Positions 1 through 7,545 of a stretch of DNA of 12,929 bases are shown piece by piece. The notes below the pieces were generated by a model. The model worked only from the letters and a program-made list of their open reading frames with translations, made no database searches and was not told the origin of the DNA. The translations under genes and the position numbers were made by a program. Position 1 is the stretch's first letter. Each line of letters starts with the position of its first letter. The stretch comes from Chloroflexota bacterium (GTDB taxonomy: Bacteria > Chloroflexota > Anaerolineae > Anaerolineales > UBA11657). Location: the NCBI GenBank assembly GCA_003670425.1, contig QWRL01000050.1:1-12929 (forward strand), in the 5' to 3' direction.

Positions 1-348
1 GCACAGCGCACACGGGCGCTGGCGCTCTCGCTGACACAACCCGCTGCGGGCGCGGAGGCGTGGCAGCCGCCATTGCTGCGCACCGATGCATTGGGCAAGC
101 ACGGGATGGAGGGCGTGCTGGCAGCTTTGAACGCCCACCGCAGCCACGCACGCGATGGACGGCGCTGGGCAGAGCGGCAGGCGCTGCGCGCGCAAGCCGC
201 CCTCGCAAGCGAGCTAAGCGCGCAGTTGTATACTTCCTTCATGGAGCAGCTGCCGCCGGCACAACTGGCCGAATTAGTGGCGGCGATTGCCGCCCGCACC
301 CGGGATCCATATTCAGCTGCCGCGCAACTGCTCGCCACCCGCAGTTAG
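1..348 (+). CDS. meaB: MeaB/ArgK-type G3E GTPase, C-terminal fragment
   Basis: The frame is open from base 1 and ends at TAG 346-348, giving 115 C-terminal residues of a gene that begins outside the window. The fragment starts in the last part of the GTPase domain: W-Q-P-P-L-L-R-T followed by a Gly-containing loop and A-L-N-A-H-R-S-H, matching the family pattern W-x-P-P-V-x-x-T ... I-x-x-H-R. An Arg/Ala-rich helix follows, then the closing R-D-P-Y-S-A-A-x-x-L-L helix typical of the dimerisation tail. Members of this family load and protect adenosylcobalamin-dependent acyl-CoA mutases such as methylmalonyl-CoA mutase. The nucleotide-binding P-loop is not in the window, so the call rests only on the tail. 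prs starts 12 bases downstream, so the two are probably co-transcribed. No mutase gene is visible here; it may lie to the left. Confidence 0.72.
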   Translation, partial: AQRTRALALSLTQPAAGAEAWQPPLLRTDALGKHGMEGVLAALNAHRSHARDGRRWAERQALRAQAALASELSAQLYTSFMEQLPPAQLAELVAAIAARTRDPYSAAAQLLATRS

Positions 349-360
349 AAGCCTTCAAAA

Positions 361-1341
361 ATGCCAGTAGTCCGCAACCGCAATCCGCGCATCTATGGCG
401 AAATTGTGCTCTATGCTGGTTCGGCTTGCCCGGAACTGGCGCAAGAAATTTCTGACATCCTTGGCGTTCCGCTCAGCGGCCGCGACTTGGTGCGCTTCCC
501 CAACTCCAATATTTTTTGCCGGCTGCATTCCAGCGCGCGCGGGCAGGATGTTTATGTAATTCAAACCACGGCGCCGCCCGTGAACGACAACTTGATGGAA
601 CTCTTGATCATGCTGCAAACGCTGCGGCTGGATTCGGTTGGCCGGCTGACGGCGGTTGTGCCGTACCTGTGCTACGCGCGCTCGGACAAGAAAGACCAGC
701 CGCGCGTGCCCATCACGGCGCGCCTTGTGGCAGACATGATGGAAGTGGCGGGTGCGATGCGCTATATGACGATGGACTTGCATGCCGGCCAGATCCAGGG
801 TTTCTTCTCAATCGCCGGCGACACGCTGACGGCTTTCCACCTGCTGAGTGATTACTTCAAGGAGCGCAGCCGCAGCATGCATCAGCCCGTGATTTTGACG
901 GCTGATCTTGGCTTTGCCAAAAAGGCACGCAACTTTGCGGCCAAGCTCAACATACCGATGGCCTTCATTGAGAAACGGCGGGCCGGAAACGATTCGTCCG
1001 CCGAGGCGCTCACCATTGTGGGTGATGTGTCCGACCGCGATGTGATCATTGTGGATGATGAGTGCGATACGGCCGGCTCTGTTACCCAGGCGTGCCGCAT
1101 TGCACGCGAGAACGGCGCCCGCGAAATTTTTCTTTCATTTGTGCACGCGGTGCTTTCGGGGCCGGCAGTGGAGCGTTTGCGCGACGCAAACTTCCGTGAG
1201 ATTGTGACCACCAACACGATCCCCGTGCCGCTGGAAAAACGCCTGCCCAACATGAATGTGCTCTCCGTGGCGCCAATGCTGGCCGAGGTGATCCTGCGCG
1301 CGCACGAGGGGCGCAGCGTGGGCGAGCTTTTCAACGAGTAG
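361..1341 (+). CDS. prs: Ribose-phosphate pyrophosphokinase (PRPP synthetase)
   Basis: The 326-residue product is of normal family length. It makes PRPP from ribose 5-phosphate and ATP, in the cytosol, for nucleotide, His and Trp synthesis. Visible motifs are the N-D-N-L-M-E-L segment (75-81), the flexible loop Y-A-R-S-D-K-K-D (105-112), D-L-H-A-G-Q-I-Q-G-F-F (139-149, catalytic-region His141), the T-A-D-L-G phosphate-binding segment (180-184), I-E-K-R-R (203-207) and the ribose-phosphate loop V-D-D-E-C-D-T-A-G-S (231-240). One oddity is the adenine-contact segment, classically F-x-D-G-E, which here is F-P-N-S-N (46-50). The usual R-Q-D loop triad is R-S-D (107-109). I take this as a lineage-specific PRPP synthetase branch, since every other key motif is intact. 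The ATG at 361 has no clear Shine-Dalgarno; translation probably follows meaB. A short GC hairpin is possible at 1341-1355. Confidence 0.93.
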   Translation: MPVVRNRNPRIYGEIVLYAGSACPELAQEISDILGVPLSGRDLVRFPNSNIFCRLHSSARGQDVYVIQTTAPPVNDNLMELLIMLQTLRLDSVGRLTAVVPYLCYARSDKKDQPRVPITARLVADMMEVAGAMRYMTMDLHAGQIQGFFSIAGDTLTAFHLLSDYFKERSRSMHQPVILTADLGFAKKARNFAAKLNIPMAFIEKRRAGNDSSAEALTIVGDVSDRDVIIVDDECDTAGSVTQACRIARENGAREIFLSFVHAVLSGPAVERLRDANFREIVTTNTIPVPLEKRLPNMNVLSVAPMLAEVILRAHEGRSVGELFNE

Positions 1342-1391
1342 CCGCTCCGCGCGGCCGTTCCCGCGCACGCGCCTGCCGCGTGTTTGTTGGG

Positions 1392-1397
1392 TAACAT
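1392..1397 (+). promoter_or_regulatory. Possible -10 box for leaderless secA transcript
   Basis: TAACAT lies six bases before the secA ATG, the distance at which transcription would start at or next to the start codon. No convincing -35 hexamer is 16-18 bases upstream and no Shine-Dalgarno precedes the ATG. The assignment rests on the repeated occurrence of this arrangement in the window. TANNNT boxes also arise by chance. Confidence 0.35.
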
Positions 1398-1403
1398 CAG
1401 TAC

Positions 1404-4400
1404 ATGTTTAAGCGCATTATTACGGCTCTTGGCGGCAATCCCACTGCGCGTGATGTAAAGCGCTATGAGGAAATCGCTGCCCTGATTGATGCGCGTGAAG
1501 CGCACTTTCAGATGCAGAGTGATGCTGAGCTGCGCGCCCAGACGGGTGCTTTCCGGCAGCAGCTGGCAGCTGCCAGCGCGGCGGCTGGATCACCCGCAGA
1601 GCAGCTGGCAGCAGAAGCGACCGTGCTGGATGAAATCTTGGTGGATGCATTTGCAGTTGTGCGCGAAGCCACGGTGCGCACGCTTGGGCTGCGCCACTAT
1701 CCCGCGCAGCTGGTGGGCGGGCAGGTGCTGCATGCCGGCCGCATCGCGGAGATGCGCACGGGCGAAGGCAAGACGCTGGTGGCCACGCTGCCTTTGTATC
1801 TCAATGCCTTGAGCGGGCGCGGCGTGCACCTGGTCACCGTCAACGATTATCTGGCGCGGCGCGATGCCCGCTGGATGGGCCCGGTGTTCCACTTCCTGGG
1901 TTTAAACGTGGGTATTTTGCAGGATGCAGCCCGCACCGATTTTGCGCAGAAGGCTTTTATGTACGCGCCCGACCATCCGTCTGCGCAGGAAGACTCGGAT
2001 CAGATGCTCGTTGTGCCGCGCCGCGATGCTTATCACGCGGACATAATCTATGGCACCAACAACGAGTTTGGCTTTGACTACCTGCGCGACAATATTTCCA
2101 ATTCGCTGGCGGAGCGCCGCCAGCGTGCGCATTTCTTCGCCATTGTGGACGAAGTGGACAATGTGCTGATTGACAGTGCGCGCACGCCGCTGATTATTTC
2201 CGGCCCGGCGCAGGATGACCCGCGCATGTATGAGGAGCTGGCACGGGTGGTGCGCCAGCTGCGCCCTGAGCACTTTGAAATTGACGAGCGCAACAACAGC
2301 ATCTCGCTGCAGGACGAGGGTTACGACCGCATTGCCGAGCTGCTGGGCCGGCCGCTGCGCGACCCGGAGCGCCCGGAGGAAGTAACGCCCGAACAGGCGC
2401 AGCTGCTCTCGCATGCGGAGCAGGCACTGCGCGCCGAGTTTTTGTACAAGCGCAACAAGGACTATCTGGTGCAGGCCGGCCGCGTGGTCATCGTGGATGA
2501 CTTCACCGGGCGCGTAATGCCCGGCCGGCGCTGGAGTGACGGGCTGCATCAGGCAGTGGAAGCCAAGGAAGGCGTAAAGGTGCAGGCCGAGAATGTCACC
2601 TACGCCACCATCACGCTGCAAAATTACTTTCGGTTGTACCCCAAGCTGGCCGGCATGTCCGGCACCGCCGTCACGGAAGCGGAAGAGTTCAACAAAATTT
2701 ATAAGCTGGATGTGGTGCCAATCCCAACTCACTTGGATTACCGCGCGCGCCACGATCCGGATTTGATGGAGGTTAACTTTCGCGAGAACGGCGGCAAGTT
2801 CTCCTACATTGCGCGCCGTTCGGCGCCGGACAAGCCGCTGCTGCACCGCCGCAAGGACTACGATGACCTGGTCTTCCGCACCGAGGAAGCCAAGTTGCGC
2901 GCCCTGACGCGTGACGTGCTGGCGCGCCACGCCGCCGGGCAGCCAATGCTGATTGGCACCACATCGGTGGAGGCATCTGAGCAGCTCTCGCACCGGCTGC
3001 GGGCAGAGGAGTTGAAGAAGGTGGCGCTGGTGCTGCTGCTGCGCGCGCGCTGGTTCAGCGTCAACAAAAAAGAAGAAGACGGGCGCGCAATTGCAGAGCT
3101 GGCGGTGCTAATGCCGGCGCTGGATGACCTCAAGACCGCCGACCTGCGGCCGCTGGCGCGCGAACTGGAAATGCGCCTGAACCCGGTGGATGCCGACAAC
3201 CTGAAACTGCTGGCAGAGTTGCTGCAGTTGAACCCGGACGACATTGATCGGCTGGCGACGGTGCTTGAGGGCGGCATTGTGCATCAGGTGCTGAATGCCA
3301 AGCATCACGATTCTGAATCGCAGATCATTGCGCGCGCCGGTGCGCTGGGGGCGGTCACCATCGCCACCAACATGGCCGGGCGTGGAGTGGACATCAAGCT
3401 GGGTGGTGAGATTCCGGAGCAGACGCTTGGCAATGTGAACCGCGTGCTCAAACGCGCGGGCAAACCCGACCCTTCGGGATTGTCCAATCCTGAGCGCGCC
3501 GATGCGCTGCGCGAACTGGATGCGGAACAGCTGGGCATTTATGCCGGCGATGCGCAGGCGTTCTTGCAGCACCTGGAGGATGAGCACAAAGTGCGCGAGC
3601 TGGGCGGGCTGCATGTCATCGGCTCCGAGCGCCATGAGGCGCGGCGCATCGACAATCAGCTGCGCGGCCGCGCGGGGCGCCAGGGCGACCCGGGCTCGAG
3701 CCGTTTTTATCTTTCACTGGGCGATGAACTAATGCGCCGTTTTGGCGGTGCCAACGTGGCCAGCATTATGGAACGGCTGCAGATTGATGACGCCATGCCC
3801 ATCGAGCACGGCATCGTCAACAAAAGTATTGAGCAGGCGCAATCGCGCGTGGAAGGCTCCAACTTTGATGTGCGCAAGCACCTGCTGGAATACGATGATG
3901 TGCTCAACACCCAGCGCTCCAAGTTCTATGACCAGCGCCAGCGAATTTTTACAAAGGATGACTTGACAGAGGATGCCGAGGACATGCTGGAGGCGGAAGT
4001 GCAGCTGCGGGTGCAGGTGGCTGCGGTGGAACCGCAGGGCTGGTGGCGCCTGCTGGACTGGCTGGAAGTTGTGCAGCCGGCATTGATCACGCCCGCCGGC
4101 GGGCTGCTGTTCTCCTTTGCAATTGAGCGCCTGCTGGACACGCTGGCGGAGCAGGTGCCGGCCCTCGGTGAAATTTGGCAGTCGCATGCCGCAGCGGTGG
4201 AGTCGCTGCAGGTGGCGCGCAGTGCACTGGCGGACCCGGCCGCAGCGCAGCCCGCTGCGCCCGCGCTGGCAACTTTGCAGCAGCACGCCAACAATATTAT
4301 GGAGCATGCACCGGCCGTGCGTGAGCGTTTGCTGGCAATGGCGCGCTCCGCTGCCGAGCAGTCTGAAGCACGCTATTTGGAACTTGTGTCCGAGCGGGTG

Positions 4401-5630
4401 GCGCGCTGGGCAGAGCAGCTGCCGGCACGCGCCAAATCTCGCGGCGAGCTGGCGGAGCTGGCGTACGATGGCGCGCTGGAGGATGCGCGCGGGAGCGGCC
4501 GCCCGCTGCAGGTGCGCGTGGTGGCCAAGGCGATGTTTGACAATGCCGGCCTTGGGCAGCTGCTGCCGCGCGCCGAGTTGCAGCACGTAACGCCGGAAAA
4601 TCTGCGCGTGGAAGTTGCGCGCCAGGTGGAGCAGCTGTCCGGCGCGGAGCAGCTGCAAACTGCGCTGCGCGGGCTGCAAGTACAGTACAAACTGCCGGCC
4701 ATTACGGCAGTGCCCGCATGGGACTCGCTGGATTGGGAAGAACTGCAGGACGCGCTGGAAGAATCTGCGCGCACGGCACAAGTCGCATCGAACGCGCAGC
4801 TGCAGCGCGAACTGGCACAGCTGCTGGCGCTGCGCATTACGCGCGCGGAGCATCTCACCCGCGCCGAGCTGGGGCGCATCATTGTGGATGTTTCTTTTAA
4901 CCGTGAGGCCGTGGTGCAGGGCGCGCGTGCGCAGCCCGGCCGCGTTGTGCAGCGCTTCTCCTACACCGGCTATGTGGCGGCCCAACTGGATGAGGCGCAC
5001 GATAAAGCCGGCATGCAGGCGGATTTGCTTGAGCACTTGAACTGCGCCTTCGACGCCCGCATGCATGCACTTGGCGAAGCGGAAATCCAGCGCCTCAGCA
5101 GCGCCAAGGTGGCCGACCTTGAGCCGGGGACAGCGGCGGCTTTGAGCACTGCGCTGCAAGCCGCGGGCCAGCATGTGGATGCGGGCACAAGCTTTAGCGA
5201 GCTGGCACCCGGCGCGCGCAGTGCTGCGCAATCCGTGCTTGGCCGGCGCGTAGCCACCGACACAATGCGCCAGCTGCTGCTTTCCGTCAGCAGTCAGCTG
5301 TGGGTGGACTTCCTGACCTCGATTGAAAGCCTGCGCACCTCTATTGGGCTCGAGGCGTACGCGCAGCGCGATCCGCTCATGGCTTATAAAAGCCGCGCAT
5401 TTGATGAGTTTAAGCAGCTGCAGAATGACATGCGGTCTACGGTTGTGGCGCGCATGTTCACATGGCAGGTGCGCCCGGTGTCCGCGCCCGCTGCGGCGAT
5501 TGCCGCAGCGCCGGCGGCGGGTACCGCAGCCAAGGGGGCACCTGCCGCTGCAATCGGCCGCAACGATCCGTGCCGCTGCGGCAGCGGAAAGAAATACAAA
5601 AACTGCTGCATGAAATCCGACGGCGCTTGA
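1404..5630 (+). CDS. secA: Preprotein translocase ATPase SecA, greatly enlarged
   Basis: SecA drives Sec-dependent export by pushing preproteins through SecYEG with ATP. Walker A is M-R-T-G-E-G-K-T (117-124) and Walker B is V-D-E-V-D (248-252). The crosslinking-domain region precedes I-V-D-D-F-T-G-R (363-370) and the G-R-R-W-S-D-G-L-H-Q-A-V-E-A-K-E-G block (374-390). The second nucleotide-binding domain carries V-L-N-A-K-H-H (629-635), T-I-A-T-N-M-A-G-R-G (652-661) and G-L-H-V-I-G-S-E-R-H-E (735-745). The scaffold helix contains F-D-V-R-K-H-L-L-E-Y-D-D-V (821-833). The IRA-type helix pair ends with A-Y-A-Q-R-D-P-L-M-A-Y-K (1318-1329). The tail has a zinc motif with Cys1390, 1392, 1401 and 1402. 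At 1408 residues it far exceeds the usual 800-1000. Extra segments lie near 447-487, 532-624 and 670-730, and one of about 340 residues lies between 850 and 1290. The frame is uninterrupted, so this is not a frameshift artefact. Confidence 0.96.
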   Translation: MFKRIITALGGNPTARDVKRYEEIAALIDAREAHFQMQSDAELRAQTGAFRQQLAAASAAAGSPAEQLAAEATVLDEILVDAFAVVREATVRTLGLRHYPAQLVGGQVLHAGRIAEMRTGEGKTLVATLPLYLNALSGRGVHLVTVNDYLARRDARWMGPVFHFLGLNVGILQDAARTDFAQKAFMYAPDHPSAQEDSDQMLVVPRRDAYHADIIYGTNNEFGFDYLRDNISNSLAERRQRAHFFAIVDEVDNVLIDSARTPLIISGPAQDDPRMYEELARVVRQLRPEHFEIDERNNSISLQDEGYDRIAELLGRPLRDPERPEEVTPEQAQLLSHAEQALRAEFLYKRNKDYLVQAGRVVIVDDFTGRVMPGRRWSDGLHQAVEAKEGVKVQAENVTYATITLQNYFRLYPKLAGMSGTAVTEAEEFNKIYKLDVVPIPTHLDYRARHDPDLMEVNFRENGGKFSYIARRSAPDKPLLHRRKDYDDLVFRTEEAKLRALTRDVLARHAAGQPMLIGTTSVEASEQLSHRLRAEELKKVALVLLLRARWFSVNKKEEDGRAIAELAVLMPALDDLKTADLRPLARELEMRLNPVDADNLKLLAELLQLNPDDIDRLATVLEGGIVHQVLNAKHHDSESQIIARAGALGAVTIATNMAGRGVDIKLGGEIPEQTLGNVNRVLKRAGKPDPSGLSNPERADALRELDAEQLGIYAGDAQAFLQHLEDEHKVRELGGLHVIGSERHEARRIDNQLRGRAGRQGDPGSSRFYLSLGDELMRRFGGANVASIMERLQIDDAMPIEHGIVNKSIEQAQSRVEGSNFDVRKHLLEYDDVLNTQRSKFYDQRQRIFTKDDLTEDAEDMLEAEVQLRVQVAAVEPQGWWRLLDWLEVVQPALITPAGGLLFSFAIERLLDTLAEQVPALGEIWQSHAAAVESLQVARSALADPAAAQPAAPALATLQQHANNIMEHAPAVRERLLAMARSAAEQSEARYLELVSERVARWAEQLPARAKSRGELAELAYDGALEDARGSGRPLQVRVVAKAMFDNAGLGQLLPRAELQHVTPENLRVEVARQVEQLSGAEQLQTALRGLQVQYKLPAITAVPAWDSLDWEELQDALEESARTAQVASNAQLQRELAQLLALRITRAEHLTRAELGRIIVDVSFNREAVVQGARAQPGRVVQRFSYTGYVAAQLDEAHDKAGMQADLLEHLNCAFDARMHALGEAEIQRLSSAKVADLEPGTAAALSTALQAAGQHVDAGTSFSELAPGARSAAQSVLGRRVATDTMRQLLLSVSSQLWVDFLTSIESLRTSIGLEAYAQRDPLMAYKSRAFDEFKQLQNDMRSTVVARMFTWQVRPVSAPAAAIAAAPAAGTAAKGAPAAAIGRNDPCRCGSGKKYKNCCMKSDGA

Positions 5631-5633
5631 AGC

Positions 5634-5649
5634 GCGGGCTACCGCCCGC
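5634..5649 (+). terminator. GC hairpin after secA, terminator-like without T-tract
   Basis: A perfect 6-bp stem, GCGGGC / GCCCGC, closes a TACC loop four bases after the secA stop codon. A wider pairing of GGCGC (5622-5626) with GCGCC (5651-5655) could extend the structure. No T-run follows, so it is not a classical intrinsic terminator. It could pause or partly terminate transcription before the deaminase gene. Confidence 0.3.
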
Positions 5650-5666
5650 CGCGCCAAGTTATCGGT

Positions 5667-5672
5667 TAAGAT
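5667..5672 (+). promoter_or_regulatory. Possible -10 box before the adenosine deaminase start
   Basis: TAAGAT ends ten bases before the ATG at 5683, so transcription would begin about three bases before the start codon. There is no clear -35 hexamer and no Shine-Dalgarno. It resembles the arrangement before secA. Confidence 0.35.
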
Positions 5673-5682
5673 TGGGCGCATA

Positions 5683-6738
5683 ATGACAGCCCCAATGAAG
5701 CAGGATATTCGGACCCGGCTGGCTGCCTTGCCAAAGGTGGAGCTGCACTGCCACCTTGAGGGTGCGCTGCGGCTTGCCAGTCTACTGGAGGTGGGCCGTG
5801 AATATGGTGTGGATGTGCCGCTTGCCGACGCGGAAGCGCTGCGCCCGCTGGTGCAGGTGACATATGCCGGCGGCGATTTTGCCCAGTTCCTTTCCAAGTT
5901 CCCGGTGCTGCGCAAGTTTTATCAAAGCCCGGAAGTGATTGCGCGCTTTACGCGCGAAGCCGTGGCAGACGCCGCTGCGGAAAACATCCGCTACATGGAA
6001 CTGCGCTTCAATCCGGTGGCGCTGGCCTCAACGCGCGGCTACGCGTTGGCAGACGTGTGCGAGTGGGTTAGCACTGCCGCGCAGGCTGCGGCCCGCGAGC
6101 ACAAGATGCAGGTGGAGTTGATCATCACCGTCAACCGCATGGAGCCGCAACGCGGGCGCGAGATGCTGCAGGTTGCGCTGGATTTTTCCAGCCGCGGCGT
6201 AGTTGGCCTGGATCTGGCCGGAGACGAAGTGAATTTCCCCGCCGAGCCTTATGTGCCGCTGTTTCAAGAGGCGCGCGCTGCGGGCCTGCGGATCACTGCG
6301 CATGCCGGTGAATGGACGAGTGCCGCCAGCGTGCGCTATGCGATTGAGGTTTTGGGCGCACAGCGCATCGGGCATGGTGCGCGCGTGGTGGATGATGAGA
6401 ACGTGATGGCGCTGGCGCGCGAGCGCGGCGTTGCCTTTGAAGTTTGCCTCACAAGCAACATTCAAACGAGCGTGGCACCCGCGATCAAAGACCATCCGGT
6501 GCGGCAAATGATGAAGTACGGACTGGCTGTGTCGCTTAACACGGATGACCCCGGCGTACAAAACTCAACGCTTACCGATGACTTTTGCCACGCCCACCGC
6601 GAGCTGGAGATGGACATACCCGCGCTGGAGCGGGTGGTCTTGCGCGGCGCAGAGCATGCCTTCATTTCTGTTGCGCGCCGGGCGCAGCTGGTGGCAGACC
6701 TGCAAAACGAGTTCGACTTACTTTCTGGCTCGCGTTAA
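5683..6738 (+). CDS. add: Adenosine deaminase
   Basis: The 351-residue product belongs to the metal-dependent adenosine/AMP deaminase family, hydrolysing adenosine (and deoxyadenosine) to inosine and ammonia in purine salvage. The N-terminal P-K-V-E-L-H-C-H-L-E-G-A supplies zinc ligands His22 and His24. H-A-G-E (207-210) supplies the third His and the catalytic Glu, R-I-G-H-G (228-232) the catalytic His231, and S-L-N-T-D-D-P-G (284-291) the zinc ligand Asp and its neighbour. All catalytic positions are intact. Length and architecture match bacterial adenosine deaminase, although adenine deaminases and 6-aminodeoxyfutalosine deaminases share the same motifs, so substrate choice is less certain than family. 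The ATG at 5683 is preferred because it follows a TANNNT box; a second in-frame ATG lies four codons in. The gene ends inside mutM, which runs the other way. Confidence 0.92.
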   Translation: MTAPMKQDIRTRLAALPKVELHCHLEGALRLASLLEVGREYGVDVPLADAEALRPLVQVTYAGGDFAQFLSKFPVLRKFYQSPEVIARFTREAVADAAAENIRYMELRFNPVALASTRGYALADVCEWVSTAAQAAAREHKMQVELIITVNRMEPQRGREMLQVALDFSSRGVVGLDLAGDEVNFPAEPYVPLFQEARAAGLRITAHAGEWTSAASVRYAIEVLGAQRIGHGARVVDDENVMALARERGVAFEVCLTSNIQTSVAPAIKDHPVRQMMKYGLAVSLNTDDPGVQNSTLTDDFCHAHRELEMDIPALERVVLRGAEHAFISVARRAQLVADLQNEFDLLSGSR

Positions 6739-7533
6739 GCGCTGGCAGTGCGGGCAGAAGTGCGTGCCGCGCTGCGCAACCACAATGCGGCGCAGCATGG
6801 CGCCACAGCGCACGCAGGCCTCGCCGGCGCGCTGGTAGACGCGAAAGTGCAGCTGCTGCTGCCCGCCCCGGTACACCCAATCGATGCTGGCGCCGTTATG
6901 GCGAATGCCGCTGCGCAGTGCGCGCCGCACTGCCAGCCAGAGTGCATGCGCCTCCGCTGTGTTTAACGATGCGCTGTTGCGCTGCGGATGCAGGCGCGCC
7001 ATAAAGAGCGCCTCGTCCGTGTAGATGTTTCCCAACCCCGCCAGAAAAGACTGATCCAGCAGCAGCGGCTTGAGCGCGCGGTTTCTGGCGCGCAGCGCCG
7101 TGTGCAGCTGCGCTGCGCTAAAGCTGGCCCCCAACGGCTCCGGCCCAAGTTTGCCCACTATTTGCTGCGCATTGCCCACCAGATACACGCGGCCAAACTT
7201 GCGCGCGTCGCTGAAGCGCAGCTCGTGGCCGTTGTCAAAGCGCAGGCGTGTGTGCGTGTGCGGCTCGGCCGCAATGTTGGCCGGCTGCACGCACAGATCG
7301 CCGCTCATGCGCAGGTGAATGAGCAGGGCGTCGCGCGTCAGGTCAAAGATGAGGTACTTGCCGCGCCGCCACAGCTGCGTGACCGTCTGGCCGTGAATGC
7401 GCTCCGCAAATTGCTGCGGGGAAAGCTGGTGCAAGTGGCGCGGCCAGTCCAGCTGCACGCCGCAGATGGTGCGGCCCACGCACGGCTGGCGCAGCTCGCG
7501 CACGCGCGTTTCAACTTCGGGCAGCTCTGGCAT
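6718..7533 (-). CDS. mutM: Formamidopyrimidine-DNA glycosylase (Fpg/MutM)
   Basis: The 271-residue bifunctional glycosylase/AP lyase removes 8-oxoguanine and formamidopyrimidines from oxidised DNA. The mature N-terminus is P-E-L-P-E-V-E-T, with Pro2 the Schiff-base nucleophile and Glu3 catalytic. Lys59 lies in R-R-G-K-Y. The void-filling residues Met76 (R-M-S-G), Arg111 and Phe113 (A-R-K-F-G) are present. The helix-two-turn-helix carries G-L-G-N-I-Y-T-D-E-A-L-F (166-177). The C-terminal zinc finger has Cys240, 243, 260 and 263, with the hairpin Arg255 before G-T-H-F-C. All hallmark residues are intact, and the M-P-E-L-P-E start leaves no doubt about the initiator ATG. The gene follows the amidotransferase gene by 12 bases and is probably co-transcribed with it. 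Its last 21 bases overlap the end of the convergent adenosine deaminase gene. Confidence 0.97.
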   Translation of the reverse strand: MPELPEVETRVRELRQPCVGRTICGVQLDWPRHLHQLSPQQFAERIHGQTVTQLWRRGKYLIFDLTRDALLIHLRMSGDLCVQPANIAAEPHTHTRLRFDNGHELRFSDARKFGRVYLVGNAQQIVGKLGPEPLGASFSAAQLHTALRARNRALKPLLLDQSFLAGLGNIYTDEALFMARLHPQRNSASLNTAEAHALWLAVRRALRSGIRHNGASIDWVYRGGQQQLHFRVYQRAGEACVRCGAMLRRIVVAQRGTHFCPHCQRLTRARK

Positions 7534-7545
7534 GCAGCGCCGGCT

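Noticed and set aside
1563..1576. Perfect 14-bp palindrome CTGGCAGCTGCCAG
   Set aside because: It lies within secA coding sequence for Leu, Ala and Gln codons, and GCAGCTG words are common throughout the window through codon preference.
1902..2993. A 363-codon open frame antisense to the first half of secA
   Set aside because: Same shadow effect over strongly conserved SecA motifs; no recognisable domain and no start signals.
2994..5271. Intein or split gene inside secA
   Set aside because: The inserts lack a Cys/Ser splice start, a His-Asn end and homing-endonuclease motifs, and the reading frame is continuous. They look like loop expansions.
3729..5915. A 728-codon open frame antisense to secA
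   Set aside because: It mirrors the GC-rich codon pattern of secA, where the antisense frame rarely meets stops. Its product is rich in Arg, His, Gln and Cys with no family motif, and the sense frame is plainly SecA.
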